Translations under genes and position numbers: made by a program
DNA from: Ignelater luminosus
Taxonomy: Eukaryota; Arthropoda; Insecta; Coleoptera; Elateridae
Length of the DNA: 64,000 nucleotides
Direction: 5' to 3'
NCBI GenBank assembly: GCA_011009095.1
Contig: VTPC01091277.1
Location: forward strand, 22,588 to 86,587
The notes under the pieces: generated by a model
Database searches by the model: none
The model's input: the letters and a program-made list of their open reading frames with translations, nothing else
What the model was told of the DNA's origin: nothing
Shown: positions 10,831 to 25,519 of the stretch, piece by piece
How positions within the stretch are numbered: position 1 is the first letter of the stretch
How the letters are laid out: each line of letters starts with the position of its first letter

Positions 10831-13800
10831 GATTTAAATGTTTTTGTATGAAATATTTGCTTTTTTAAATATTAATTGTGCTTAGTCCATATATTGATTT
10901 TTTGTGTGTGAAGTAACATAATGCAATATTGTATTTTTCTTATTACTAAAACTAGTTTCAAACTAAAAAACAATGAATCAAGAATATTAACGCAACAGAA
11001 AACTTTTCGATACGAAACAAAAATCTGATTTTCGAGTGTTATAGCAACTCAAATTTATTTTTTTTTTATCTTAACAACTAAGCATAACTTCTTTGTTTTT
11101 GAAGATACAAGAAAGACTTGTACATACATAATGATAATCTCAAAATAATACAACTTTCAGCTTTAGGCCTCGCCAGAATACATAGGTGAATCTCCATAAT
11201 AATTGTATCCAATTCAGAAATTTTCTACTAGAGATCTAGTCCTTTTAGAAATTTATAACCCATGAACCAATTTGAACAATTCTACTTCACTATTCTGATT
11301 ACAATCACATTATGTAAGTAGGTGCCAAATGAAGCAACTCCAAATTTGAAGCTCAATGTTAAGATTTTATGGAGGATTCATATCTCCATGATCTACAACT
11401 TCTGTACAACATTTTTTATTACTATCCGCTTGCATTTTATACCGAGGGTTCCAACGATTAATGATTCAGCCACCATGGCAGACAAAAAAAGTTAAAAACT
11501 ATAGTCTCAACTTTGGCCTATCATTGAGGGCTAGGAATTGAACGTGAGAAAAATCTTCTCGCAATCGTATACAAACAACATTCAATACAAATCTAGTAAG
11601 TTAATGACCTGACTATAACCATCTAACTATCTGTCCTAAAAGTTACGGTCCGATAGCTGTGATATAATTCTAGATTAATATTGGTTAGTATCTCCTTGAT
11701 TTTGGAAGGTGATCGAATCTGTTCTTTATGTTGAGAAAAGAATTTTCAATTTTTTCCTTTTTTCTATAAACTCTTGATTTGTGTGGTCACCTATATTTTT
11801 GTGCGATAAAAACAACTTATGCCTAAACTGCTGGTGTTCAAAGCGGTGCGCCCAAACGGCTGTGCCCAGGCGTCATAAACCCCAGTAAAAAGCCCAAAAT
11901 TTAATTTAAATAGTTGCTCTTGAAATTCGTTCTAACGGCGATGCACATAACAACTAGTTGACGGCAAACACAAATTGTAATAATTGTAATTGTAATCTTT
12001 CAAAACGTCCAATCTACTATCAATGCGGATTCTCACTTAGTTAGCTTCAACTTCAACCAACTAGAAAGCAAAGTTCAGTACTCCACTACGTTTGAATTTT
12101 AATGTATGTCACTATTCGGGACTTTTTAAATTTAATTTAAAAGATGCAAAAGTGTACATGGTAACGAAGAAGCGTTACCTAAAAATGGATTCTCACCGTG
12201 AAAACACTAATACGCCAAAAGAATTTATGAAAGATGTTACGGTAACATAAAGGATGAGTCACAAGTAAAAAGATTTCAGGTTTAACTTTTAATATCATAA
12301 TAATCCAAAAGAATTAAAAGTAAAAATTGGAAACGTTGCAGTGCATAGGACTTAGGCTTGCAATCACTAGATACCGATTCAATCGAACTCTTGTAGGAGA
12401 AACGTGTCTAGAAACAAATGGTTACAAAGTTAATACAAAAGATTATCAAAATCTGAAAATACACTTAATGACCAAATAGATATAGTGATTTACTATATAC
12501 ACAAGCTTTTGCAATCAGGTCAATGTAAAACTCCAATAAATCATGATTTTACTATACTATGCATGGTAAGATTTCTATGTAGCATTTTATCGTTGAGATC
12601 ACTCAAATTGGGTTTTGCTGTATACCTTTTCCCTAACATTTTTAAGCATATAAAACCCTGACGCTACTTCAGCTAATAAAATTTTGCCTATGGAATTCCA
12701 TTCATTAGTTTAATTTGGTTCAAGCTTCATCTCATACAAGTTACAAATTTTCTTCAAGTATCTACAAAGTGAACATCTCCATCCGTGATGATACGGTAGT
12801 TGACTACAACTAAAAACTTTGCAATACCCTGAAAGATTTCTCGGTTATAGTTATAGAGATTACTAACAATCAGCAACAACTGAAATATAAATAACAGAGG
12901 ATTTTTAATTTTTTTGATTTTTTGAAAAGTTTAGAATATTGAAGATAGAAATAACTGCAAATCACCTGAGAAGTTCCTCCAATTTATATCTAAAACAGTT
13001 CTTGTAATTCCTTTTTTCAGCTGCTGTTTGTGCCTCGTCCAAAAACTTACAATACAGAAAAGATGCTAGATCTTATACTAACAATCTTGGAGACTGAATA
13101 AAAAAGTTTTCTTTAAATTATATATGTGTGGTAGCCAGCTGTCTAAATAAATGTATCAACAACTGATAGATTAAATTGAATTATCTGTCGTGTCAAGTCT
13201 ACTTTTCCTTCTAGTCTTTTGTCAAAAATCGTCAACTTATTTCTATGTATTTTTAGATAAATACTATCAAACGGTGTAAATTTATACTCTCCATCTAATG
13301 TTGATAGTTTTGGAACGTTTCTTACTCTTTTTCTACTTTTGGCCCAAGGCTTCCTTTTATTTTACTTTAATCAATTTATTTAATTTATTTGGCAATGCGG
13401 CAGTAACATGGTATGTACATTGTGACCATAGAAAGCAACATATTAATATAAGCTCTTTGTGATATGAAATGGACATTGTACTGTACATAATTTCTTAAAG
13501 TTGCACATAGTATTATCCTTGATTAGTTCGAATCTCTACAGAAAAGAAGATTTAATAAAATGAGACCCTTTCCTTTTAATTATTTTTCAGAAGAATAATA
13601 ATTTTGGAAATGCATATTGTGCTTACTATTGCAAGCTAAATCTAAAATAGAATCACTGAAATCTCTATCTTATGAGTTTCTACTAGATGGAGACAAAATG
13701 AGTTTAGCAAGTATTAAAAACATTAGTCAGTGGATACGCCGCTTTAGCTGTACACAAAATGCACGTTTATTGCTTTTCTCAGAAGCAAATGCATTTTAAT

Positions 13801-16800
13801 GAAAATTTGTTCAGGGAATTATTTTAAATCGAAATTTATTCCCTGGTTTCCTGTATTTACATTCTTATCTTTAATTAACTATTTATTAAATTTATATAGA
13901 GAGCTTTTCTTGCTTTCTTAATAAAACCAAATGTATTTTTTCTGTTTGCTAAATGTTAATGGCGTACGAACATTTCAACAAATGATAAGATATAACGTTA
14001 TGCGTACTGTCACTCCTCAAATTATCTAATTATGTTTATTAATTACTCAGAAGTTAAGAAAGTGTATGTGAGAAAGTTTGATATTTTACACGAGAATAAA
14101 TCTCAATATAAATTAAGCAATAAAAAATGAAATGAGTAACACAAAGTAAAAGAAGAAAAAATACACAAAAGTCGCAATTAAAAAGCGGCGCGGTTAAATG
14201 CAAACAATTTAAAAGAAGAGACATAAACCAAGTATTTTACTATCTCCATACATTTGCATGACATTTTAAAAATTAACAGCAGCACACTCCTGCTAAACCA
14301 ACTGGGAACTGGATAAAGTTTTAATTAAAACAGAGTATATGAAGAAAGAACGAACCAACAATAAACTATACAAGGGCTGGAAAAATGTGTACAATAAATA
14401 CATATAAACAGCACGGATGGAATTAAATCTTCACCAAAACTTCTAGCGAGCTTACATTCTTTATAATAATTTAATATTAGTTTTGACGACGATATATGAA
14501 GGAATCAAAGAGCTGCGAAGTGATGTGAAGAAAAAAGAAAGGATTCTTTCCTTAAAGCTCTTTAGCAGTTTCTTATTGGGCAAATAAAAAGAGTCTTCCT
14601 GAAGCCTTTTTGATCCTTTTATGTCAGTCCGCATGTTGTAACATGCTACGACATTTCAAAACTTCGCATTGTTAGCGACTTCCTATTCTTTTGTATGGAA
14701 TAGAGCAGATGTATATTTGTCTCCATGCAAATTATTGTGATGACGACAAAACTTTCCATGGCAGTTTTCCTCGCTTTTGCTTATTTACTTTTAAACTGTT
14801 TTCCATTTTATTAGGGTGTATATCAGAAAAATGCAAAATTAAAATTCTTCTAAATTAGACTCAAGATTTCTTTTCAAATTTTACAGTTTCTTTGTGTTTA
14901 TACTTTTATGTAATTTTGAAAATCTCTTTAGATTTAAATTTCCTCTAAAACAGTGAACAAAGTTTTCTCAGAAGTACTCCTGAATAGGTATTGATTTTTA
15001 AAAGTACTTTGATCCCGAATTTCTTTTTAACACCATCTTACGATTAGCATTATCCGACTTTAGTTCTAAACTTCTAAGAAAGTCAATTGCCTGTCTTGAA
15101 AGTCAAATTCCTCTCAGCAGGTTCTTATTATGGTGATAAATTTCGTTCCCTGCTGTAAATTTTAATAATTTTGCTTTGAAGGCCTTTGAAAGTTAATACC
15201 TGACAAATAAGGTTATTCACCTTTTTTCTTGGACTTTGATTTTTTGGACACTTATTTCAAAGTAGAATTTCATAAATTATAAAAGAACTTAAGAATCTCT
15301 AGAAGTAATTGAATGACAATTTATTTTAGAAACTTTGCTTTTATGTAAGTGCTGATTAATCAATTCTACTTTTTAATTGTTAAAACTATAACTACTCGTA
15401 TAATAGCTCTTTCTGAATTAATCTGAATTCAGCTTTTTAGATCCTCCATTGCCCATCGTGCCTCTTCAATTAGTGAACTCTTGTTAAATGTCCACCTTTG
15501 CTAAGTTTTAGTAAATTTTTAATGCCGCTAAGTAAGGGGCCCCGAACGAGGGACTTAAAGAAAGCAAGACCACTGTTTAATACACCAAGTATCAGTCGTC
15601 CGTTCTTCGATGTCTTGCTTATTGATTACATAAGCAATTCCGGTGGTTCTGGACTGATTGGTTATTTAGTAGCGGTAGGGAAAAATGCTCTGACTGTCTG
15701 TTGTGTTCTGCCAGTTTTACCAGCTTAGTTCAGATTTGAAAACAAACATTTTGAACACAGATCATTATAGGCATGGCTTCTGCTTGAAAAACTAGTAAAT
15801 TTCTCCAGGCGTTTGCTAAATATATAACTAGTATGGTGCTTTTAGATCCATCTTGTGAACCAAACGTCTTCATTACTATGAGTATCAAGGAGAGCGAAAT
15901 CAATTGTTTAAGAAATATTGAGCAGTCTTCAGATCTTAAACAGATTGCTATGAATTTGATTGTTGGTCTGCTATCCATAAACAGGCTTTTTATAATTTAC
16001 TGCTGAAATTATACATACCTTATACTATCGTGATATGACGACGACTATTAATTTCGAAGTTTGCTCTTGGCATGCTAGATGGAGAAGAATCAAACCAATA
16101 CCTTTCATTATGACCGTTTCAGAAAAAAAGTTTGACTCGTGCCTAATAAGTGTTTCTCTGCTCATAGCCAGCTTTATTAAAGTCTTTTATTTTGATTATT
16201 AAGATGTTAGCCATGAGATTGTTTTAGACAACTGTCTTGAGTCTTGGGATCACGATTACTATAACTGTAAGGTTGGTTCCAGTGTGAACTGCAACTTCAT
16301 CATTTGCTCATAAACAAAACCCTCTCTAATAGCTAACGCTTAGTAGTGAGTAAAAGTTATTTATTGATTACGACTGTTGTCATAAAGACGTTTGAAGTTA
16401 AGATCTTATGTCTAATTCCCCAAACAGCCAATCTACCATACAGCTAAACCTTGCCATAGAAAAACTTCTATTTAATAAACTTGATATTTGAATCTAGTTA
16501 GCATAGAAAAAATACATGTAATTTAAGCTTTTTTCCGAGAAAAAACTTAAAACACTAACACGGAAGTAGTTTTTCATTCATAATAGATCCATGATAAAAT
16601 TAAATTAAAAGAATTTTGTTTTTGTTTTATACAGTGCTTGCCATTCAAAGCTGTCTATAGTGCCTGTTCTTTTAGTCTTTGGTAGGTTAGAGAGATAGCC
16701 AGATCAAAAAATTTCATATGAAAAATCTGTTTCTCACACATTTCCTGTAAGAAAATCACGAAAACAGTAGAAATCTAAAAATTTCCCAAATTTCATTTGT

Positions 16801-17063
16801 GATTTTGCTTATCTGCTTGTCTAGAAGTAATTCATCAGGCTTGCTTTCAGTATTTACCTTTAAATTGAAACTTGTAACTTATGTAATTATTTATTACTTT
16901 CGCAAATTCAGCACAAGCTGAAACTCACGTTCCCAATGATCTGCCAGGAACAAACCTTAGAATCAATAAACTCAGCACCTACTTAGACAAAATCTTCCGA
17001 CGAGCTAACAAGTTCAAGTCAGAAGCCAAAATCTCAAAAACTCAAATTTTTGCTGAAACTAGA
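10831..17063. other. Non-coding AT-rich stretch
   Basis: No gene recognised. Short frames at 13617-13799 and 15498-15978 have no domain or splice support. No paired transposon ends were found by eye. Confidence 0.5.
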
Positions 17064-17071
17064 CTTTCTAC

Positions 17072-17574
17072 CAGACATTGGAAAGTTACTTTAAAAAAGT
17101 AATTAGTTACAGTTACAGTTACCTTATCAAAAAATGTAATTAGTTACAATTACAGTTACTTGATTTTAAAAAGTAACTAGTTACTATTACAGTTTCTGCA
17201 AATATGTAACTAAGTTACTTTACCGTTACTGTCAGTTACTTTGATTCTATAAAGAAAACTTTTTATAGAACCCATCAAGATTCGAAGTTGATTCTAATTA
17301 ATTTTTCTTTGTATAAGCTTACTGTACAATTCTTAGAATTACACAATATGAAAACATGTATTTTCTGAACATCATCAAAACTAAATTTGAAAATCGATTA
17401 TTCAAGTAACGCAAAAGGTAACGACCTGAAGTCGTTACCGTTACACGCTTTTTGTAATTAGTTACAATTACTTTACTGCGTCTTTAAAAAGTAACGCGTT
17501 ACCGCTACCGTTACTGAAAAATGTAATTAATTACAAGTAACGCGTTACATGTAACGCGTTACTTCCAGTGTCTG
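17072..17574. mobile_element. hAT-type MITE rich in GTTAC repeats
   Basis: A 503-bp element with an exact 8-bp target duplication CTTTCTAC at 17064-17071 and 17575-17582, the hAT hallmark. The ends are CAGACATTGGAA on the left and the complement of CAGACACTGGAA on the right. The subterminal DNA is packed with AGTTAC, GTAACG and GTAACGCGTTAC words, plausibly transposase-binding repeats, and an internal palindrome GGTAACGAC-GTCGTTACC occurs near 17420. There is no transposase, so it must depend on one supplied in trans. Confidence 0.87.
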
Positions 17575-17582
17575 CTTTCTAC

Positions 17583-18133
17583 CAAGCATCACTGCTCTTG
17601 ATAGAAACCAACCTAAAAACTTAATCACATTGAGAGTTTTTCACGTATTCAATCTGGCTAAACCAAATGGACACTCTTTTAACAAAAAAAAGTAAACACA
17701 CTTTTTTATCACTTAAATTCAGCACCAGCCAAATACAACTCGGATAATGAGCAACTTTGCTTCTATCGGGAAAACTAAATATCACAACTCTCAAAACTAG
17801 CGGAAATCTATCAGAAGATCGATATACTCAACTCTAGCTGAAACATCAAATCCTCTATCGAGTACCAAAGTTCACGATATAAGCCAAAAAATACTATAAA
17901 GTCATACTGAGAGCATTTCATACTCAGATCCAGCACGAAACTAATGGGGCACTCTCCCAAAATCACAATAATCAAATTATACTGGAAATAGAGTAGTACT
18001 TCCATATTAAAGCTAAAATCTGCTCAAAGTAATGTCGAGTTGGAAGCAATATCAAAACAAACAAAATGAACTCTGAGAATCTTCTATGTCCAATTCAACT
18101 AATACAAGTCTTGAATCAGAAAAAGGCAATCAG
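17583..18133. other. Non-coding stretch
   Basis: Nothing recognisable between the MITE and the duplicated segment. Confidence 0.5.
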
Positions 18134-19731
18134 TGCTTCCCCACAATGGCTATATGAAAAATAAATCTTCCGCCTTGAATATCGGCTACTATGTGTTTTA
18201 CCTAAATAAACTTACCTGTATCTCTACTTTAGATACATTACCCGCACACATGATTGAACCAACTAAAGCTGAAGAGGAATATTTCCAATACCTTTTAACA
18301 CGATTAGAAAACTTCACAAACTAAAAGGTAAACTTTAATTTTAGATTTATAACCACAAAACGGACAATATCGCGCTCAAATAGAGAAATCCGAGGAAATG
18401 GCCACTACACCGCCCTAGCTACCTCTGCATGAACGACTGAACCTAATAAGGAAAGTATGTACACAAATGAATGACGTTTCCTATTATATCGTTTTCCCAC
18501 CTTCCCGTTTGAAAGACTGCACCTATATAAGATGCAGACTGAGACGACCATTATCTATAAAGTAGCAACACTGTCGCCCTCTGAAGCTCTCGTTTGATAT
18601 TAACTTAATATGAATAATTCAATTTGCTAATGGGACTAAAATAAATTTTCCTTTTAACCAAGTTAGCTGGTATACTAAAAGTGTGACCTTTAGGGACACA
18701 ATACATTGACTGAAACTTGGAACTTTTTCTTGAGAACTGAATCTACTTAGAGACAAAACATAATTTGTCTCCAGGGGTAAACACTGGTGATTGTTTAGTG
18801 ATGTACATACGGTAAGAGGGACTGTTCAGTAGGAAGACACTTGAGGAGTGGGCTTCCTGTAAGGTCTTGGGCGTAGTTTTTCCTTATAACTTGAGGATGC
18901 CTAGACATTTAAACAATTTGTCCGTTGAAAATGGTATCAGAGTTCTATTAGGTTTACTCTACTTTGTCGAGTTGTAGGCTCCTCTGGAGAAAGTACATCC
19001 TTTTCATGCGGCGAAACTTGAGTCTTGCCTTTAGACTCTTTGGATAACCATTTTCAACTACGATTTCCATACTGAAGGTTGCACTTGTATTTGATATTAT
19101 GTTTGTGTTATTTATTTATTATTGTTCACGGGGTGCAATAACATCGTTCAGCTTTAGAACACGGTTTTTTATCAAAGTAATATTTCAATTGAAGGGGGCA
19201 GAGCTACTCGAAGCAGAAAAAGAATTGTAGTCGAATTTGGGAATATTTTGTGCTAGATTCACTAAGATTGTGCTATACATGAAAAATGAAATGGCGGAAA
19301 TTTCAAAATAACAAAATTTTATCGCAAACACTTCTTTTAGAAATAGCAATAAATAAATGCAAACTTGGCAGCTGAAAGTTAACTGCGTAAAGTGTTGGGC
19401 AGGTTCGCAGTGTCAGTTTTGGGTATCTGTGGTGCAGCGTGTGGCAAATTCGATGAACTTACTATTGACGAAAATCTGAAAACACTAAAAATCTTCCATT
19501 AAAAGAATTTCTATCGGTTTCTATTTGGTAGTTTTGACCCTATACCTAAGATTGTACTAGAAGAAAGGGGTACTGATGCACTACAAGTTTTCCAAATGTG
19601 GCAAATCTAGTATGATCGTGCTAAACGGTGCAATCCTGGTTGGGGAAGGAATGCACGCAGACACATCACTGGAATAACATCAATGTATCAATATCTAGAG
19701 AGAACCAAAAATGAAGAAATTAAACTGTTAT
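18134..19731 (+). repeat. Duplicated 1.6-kb segment, copy A (ends at the gap)
   Basis: This segment matches 19812-21431 almost base for base in the same orientation. It stops exactly at the N run with TAAACTGTTAT, the word with which copy B ends before unique sequence. Differences include a 16-bp stretch near 18266, a region around 18460 where A has about 10 extra bases, and 14 bases missing near 18772. No coding function is recognised. Confidence 0.95.
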
Positions 19732-19811
19732 NNNNNNNNNNNNNNNNNNNNNNNNNNNNNNNNNNNNNNNNNNNNNNNNNNNNNNNNNNNNNNNNNNNNN
19801 NNNNNNNNNNN
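19732..19811. other. Assembly gap (80 N)
   Basis: Eighty undetermined bases. Copy A ends at its left edge and copy B begins at its right edge, so the gap coincides with the duplication boundary. Confidence 0.99.
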
Positions 19812-21431
19812 TGCTTCCCCACAATGGCTATATGAAAAATAAATCTTCCGCCTTGAATATCGGCTACTATGTGTTTTACCTAAATAAACTTACCTGTATC
19901 TTTACTTTAGATACATTACCCGCGCACATGATTGAACCAACTAAAATAAGTAAAAACTAAAGCTGAAGAGGAACATTTCCAATACCTTTCAACACGATTA
20001 GAAAACTTCACAAACTAAAAGGGAAACTTTAATTTTAGATTTATAACCACAAAACGGGCAGTATCGCGCTCAAATAGAGAAATCCGAGGAAATGGCCACT
20101 ACACCGCCCTACCTACCTCTGCATGAACGACTGAACCTAATAAGGAAAGTATCTACACAAAAGCCTATTATATCGTTTTCCCACCTTCCCGTTTGAAGGA
20201 CTGCACCTATATAAGATGCAGACTGAGACGACCATTATCTATAAAGTAGCAACACTGTCGCCCTCCGAAGCTCTCGTTTGATATTAACTTAATATGAATA
20301 ATTCAATTTGTTAATGGGACTAAAATAAATTTTCCTTTTAACCAAGTTAGCTCATATACTAAAAGTGTGACCTTTAGGGACACAATACATTGACTGAAAC
20401 TTGGAACTTTTTCTTGAGAACTGAATCTAGTTAGAGACAAAACATAATTTGTCTTCAACACACGGTCTCCAGGGGTAAACACTGGTGATTGTTTAGTGAT
20501 GTACATACGGTAAGAGGGACTGTTCAGTAGCGAAGACACTTGAGGAGTAGGCTTCCTGTAAGGCCTTGGGCGTAGTTTTTCCTTATAACTTGAGGATGCC
20601 TAGACATGTAAACAATTTGTCTGTTGAAAATGGTATCAGAGTTCTATTAGGTTTACTCTACTTTGTCGAGTTGTAGGCTCCTCTGGAGAAAGTACATCCT
20701 TTTCATGCAGCGAAACTTGAGTCTTGCCTTTAGATTCTTTGGATAACCATTTCCAACTACGATTTCCATACTGAAGGTTGCACTTGTATTTGATATTATG
20801 TTTGTGTTATTTATTTATTATTGTTCACAGGGTGCAATAACATCGTTCAGCTTTAGAACGCGGTTTTTTATCAAAGTAATATTTCAATTGAAGGGGGCAG
20901 AGCTACTCGAAGCAGAAAAAGAATTGTAGTCGAATTTGGGAATATTTTGTGCTAGATTCACTAAGATTGTGCTATACATGAAAAATGAAATGGCGGAAAT
21001 TTCAAAATAACAAAATTTTATCACAAACACTTCTTTTAGAAATAGCAATAAATAAATGCAAACTTGGCAGCTGAAAGTTAACTGCGTAAAGTGTTGGGCA
21101 GGTTAGCAGTGTCAGTTTTGCGTATCTGTGGTGCAGCGTGTGGCAAATTCGATGAATTTACTATTGACGAAAATCTCAAAACACTAAAAATCTTCCATTA
21201 AAAGAATTTCTATCGGTTTCTATTTGGTAGTTTTGACCCTATCCCTAAGATTGTACTAGAAGAAAGGGGTGCTGATGCACTACAAGTTTTTCAAATGTGG
21301 TAAATCTAGTATGATTGTGCTAAACGGTGCAATCCTAGATGGGGAAGGAATGCACGCAGACACATCACTGGAATAACATCAATGTATCAATATCTAGAGA
21401 GAACCAAAAAATGAAGAAATTAAACTGTTAT
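19812..21431 (+). repeat. Duplicated 1.6-kb segment, copy B (starts at the gap)
   Basis: It starts TGCTTCCCCACAATGGC directly after the N run and follows copy A to TAAACTGTTAT, then continues into unique DNA. It carries extra bases near 19946 (AAGTAAAAACTAA) and near 20452 (CTTCAACACACGGT) relative to A, plus scattered substitutions. No gene recognised. Confidence 0.95.
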
Positions 21432-24400
21432 GGGATAGTAGAATATCGACAGAGAAGCATCTTGAACTTCGTAATGATTTAAGAATACAATTCAGAATCA
21501 GATAAAGCCAGCAAGCGAGATTTATCAATTATCATATGGGAATGCATCATTTCTACTTAATTAATTTTGAATTACTTATGTTCATTTTTGGTAGTAATTT
21601 TATAAGTAATTTTGACTAGAGTTTTATTGTATTTTGCAATTTGGTAATATTTCAACTTTTAATATTAAGCTGCAATTAGAAAATTTTGCAATTACCTACT
21701 CCTGAAAATACCATTTCTGACATTTTCTCCTATAACTTTTCATAAGTAGTGATAAATGTTTTGTAGCTACTACGAAATTACACTGTGGAATTTCCAGGAA
21801 AGAATAAAATAGTGCGGTAGTTTGTTAGATTAGCGTTTTTCCTAAATGAAAAACTAAGAAAATGGTTTGTTTACTTACTAAATCAGTGTAGCACAAGATA
21901 GCATTTTCTTTCCCTGTATTTTTATTTGTTGTTCCTAACCACTATAAATTACCAAGTAATCTAATAAAACAGAGAAAAAGTGTATTTTGATTAATATTAA
22001 ACGACTACAACTCGTCTCTAATAATAGTAATAATACAGAAATCGCTAGGAAAAATAAGCGTCATAGTGAAAGTTAAAAAGAAGTTTTATAAATAATACGG
22101 AAAGTATACTAAATACAAAGTGAGCCCTTTTCCTTTTAATAAAACATACTTACCTCAAATTTTTAGAAGCTAAGCAAAATAAGACAGAAAAATAAATAGG
22201 TCGAGGAGTTAAGAGAAAGCTAATAAAGGGGGTAATAAAAATAAAATATGCAACAGCTTTCGAAAATAATTTGGTTTGTTCGAGCAAACAAGACATTAGC
22301 ACCTTGCTAATCGTGCAATACAAATGCGCGGGGCTTTGAATAATACACGACCCCTTCGGTTTACTGCTCGCGTTATGGTCAGTTAACATATCTTTAATAG
22401 CTGATTTGACCGTTAAAGGGTAGATGGACTCTCGCGGGGTGTCTTTGGTTACAAAATAAACGGTTTGTGACGTGACTTACCGCTTTTATTACTGTTTGAA
22501 ACTGTATGGGTATTGTAATTCGATATAACAGAAACTTTGGTTATCTCTCGGTGTATATGTATATATGTGTTTAATACCCTTAAACATTAATTTATTAGTT
22601 TTGGTATTGGATCTTAGAGATATAAGGGGAATTTATCGTTCGTACATGTTCAGTGAAATGCGGAACAGGATATTATTAAAATTTAAATCGAGAATTTATG
22701 AAATCATTTCTTTTTACAATTGTTGGAAATTCGTCTATAAAATCTTTCGTTTTCCTGGATGAATTACTTGAGCCAATTAAATCAAACTTTCATCTTACGA
22801 CTCATTCAGAAATAGCGAGTGTCAAAAATATAATTGATATATTTTTATACAGCTTTGGGTATATACAGAAGATTTTTATTTTAAAAAAGTAATTTGAATA
22901 GAATCCAAAACAAATCTAAAAATATTACGCAAATAAAGACAAATAACAACACACTTTTATTTACGCCCGGATTCCGCGTAGACTATCATCATTTACATGT
23001 CGTGTCGCGACGCGACGTATAAAGCAAATTTTCAGTAATGATAATTACTATTTTGTGGTGCGCCGCCATTTTGTAATTAAGATAGGGTAAAGATTGATAG
23101 CAGAAGGAAATTTGATACTTCTGCTTTGTTTTCACAAGTGAATTCTTACGATAAATTCGAATCGCTTTTAGGAAACAAAATACGTGATCATTGCTGAAAG
23201 ATTCGAGAAATCTTTGATCTTGTATTATTCGCTAAACGTTCGTTTTTAACAAATACCTACGCAAGCAATCAAAAGTTCGATATAACTTAAACTTGATGGA
23301 GTGATTTAAAGTTCCAGATCTTTTATGTACTACCTATCTACCTTATAATTTAATCCTATCAGACGTATAAAAGAATTTTAACAGTAGACTGCTTTTGTTT
23401 ACTTTTTATTTGGTTTATATCCCTCGTATGTATTAGTAGAAGCTTGCACAATGAAGACAAAAGCCTGTAAAGTTGTGGTAATCTATATTTTTACAACGTT
23501 TACAAAGAAGCAATATTACATGTTGCAGAAATACGAATTCTTATTCGTGATTCATGAAACTCGAGATCTTTATACTTCGATTCTAACAAATATAAAACTG
23601 AGAAAGTTTATTTTTCCGTTCTTAGGTTATATACATCATGCATTTTCTTACATACTTAAATGGTTTGATATATTGTATAGAAAAGATGAACTGATCAAAA
23701 CTGTTAGACAAATATCTTCACAGTACTAAATATAAATCATTTGGTTGCATACTGCAAAACTACGAAAATTCTATAGAAGTTTATCTTACATATTATTTTG
23801 CATATTACATATTTTGCTGCTGAAAGTACTTCATAGTGGGTTTATCAATTTTAAAAGATTTCAAGAAATATGAAGTTAAACCTATTCAAATACAAAAACA
23901 GTTTTTTTTCAAAGAACTAATGCATTTACATAATTTGTAAATAATTCCTGTCGAGTATTAATGAGACACACTTCTTACTGATATTTTTAAAATTATATTC
24001 CTGTTAACTCTAAATTATGATCTACATATGCAACAGGTACGCCCATGCTCAAAAATGGCACTTCACAAAATCTTACAAAATCCTCTTTTATCCATTTCTC
24101 AAGCCTTCTTGTGAACCTTTACAGACAAGACTCTTCGAAACTGCATAATAATATTTATCTAGCTCTTTTCACATGTAAATAATGTTTAGGCAAGTCAAGA
24201 AATATAACAGGAATGCAAAACCCGGTAGGTAAATCAACATTAACAATTTATATCAATATACATGTGGTTGTCACAGATTGAAATTATTACAAAATGCATT
24301 TATAGAATAATATGCTTTCTCAATTAAGTAACAGTGCTTTGACTTTTTTAAATCTTGAAAGATCTAAATTTCTAGTCTCTAAACTTAGGGAATTAAATAG

Positions 24401-25519
24401 TTTTCGAATAACATAGCCTTTGTGTACAGGAAAGTACCGAATGGAATTTCCAAATAGTTCGTATAACGAGTTTCATAGTTATGGTCGCCCATATTATATC
24501 TCTGCAAGTCGCATTTCACGTACAAAAAGCATCCATAGATAAAAAGACTTGTACTTAGAAATTGGCTCCTAAGTCATAATACCATATAGTTTATAATAGA
24601 ATTAAAGTGGAAAAATAAAACATTCTTTCTGTGTCACTTGATGATAATTCTTTAAATTTTTCTTGAATGATAGATACATGAGTATTTTGCTAGCTTTCCG
24701 ATTAAATGCTACTGTACCGTTTTATCTAAAAAAACCCCGAGACACTAAAAAGGCATTAAAAATAATTTCCTGGGTCTTTTCCGTATTCAGTTTCATATGG
24801 TTTGCCTCAAACTATATGTATTCGCTTTATTTAGATAAAAATAACAATTTAAACTTTGTTAGGTATGGTAGACAAAGTTAATACTTGTCTGGTCTCGAGG
24901 CTGCCTCTCCAAGAGGCAAGCTTGGATATTTGCTAGCGAGTTGCTTGCTTTCCTCTGTTGTTTAAAGTTGTGACTTTTGACTTAATTAATGAAGCCAAGT
25001 ATTCGTAATCGGTCATTGATATACACGTAGAATTCTTGAACTGACTCAAAGTTCTTCCAGTTCCATAAAATTACTTTTGAAATAAACGTTTCTTCCACCG
25101 TGAGCCTTTTTGCTGGTTTCTTTTATTTATCAAAATCTGATATTATTGCAATTAATAATAATTTATAAAAATTCTTATTACTTAATTGGAACAGCTTTAG
25201 AATATTATCAGAAGCAAGGAAAGGTTTACATTTAGCTTGATACCAAAATCTCAGATGCAGATATCAACATACCTTACAGTATACCGTTTAGGTACTGATG
25301 AAATCCTAAGGTTGAATTGTACGTCGCATTATGGGAGGAGATATCTTGACAAAAACCTTGAAACGTGCCGTGAAATCGTGTTTCATAAGAAGACTGTTAT
25401 GTAATTCAATTCAAGTGCATCAAATAAAATAAAAAAAATCTTTCAATGTTTGTTGACTATTTTTCCTATTTAAAAATGGATAAAAAACAGTTTATCAGTA
25501 AAATAGCGAATAGTCTCCA
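21432..25519. other. Non-coding AT-rich stretch
   Basis: No gene recognised; frames such as 22565-22892 and 23451-23729 are AT-rich and featureless. Near 23001-23075 there is a CpG-rich near-palindrome (GTCGCGACGCGAC) followed by GCCGCCATTTTG, noted as a possible regulatory spot. Confidence 0.5.

Noticed and set aside
18134..21431. A biological tandem duplication
   Set aside because: The copies end and start exactly at the N gap, which an unmerged haplotype explains better; left open for read-depth testing.
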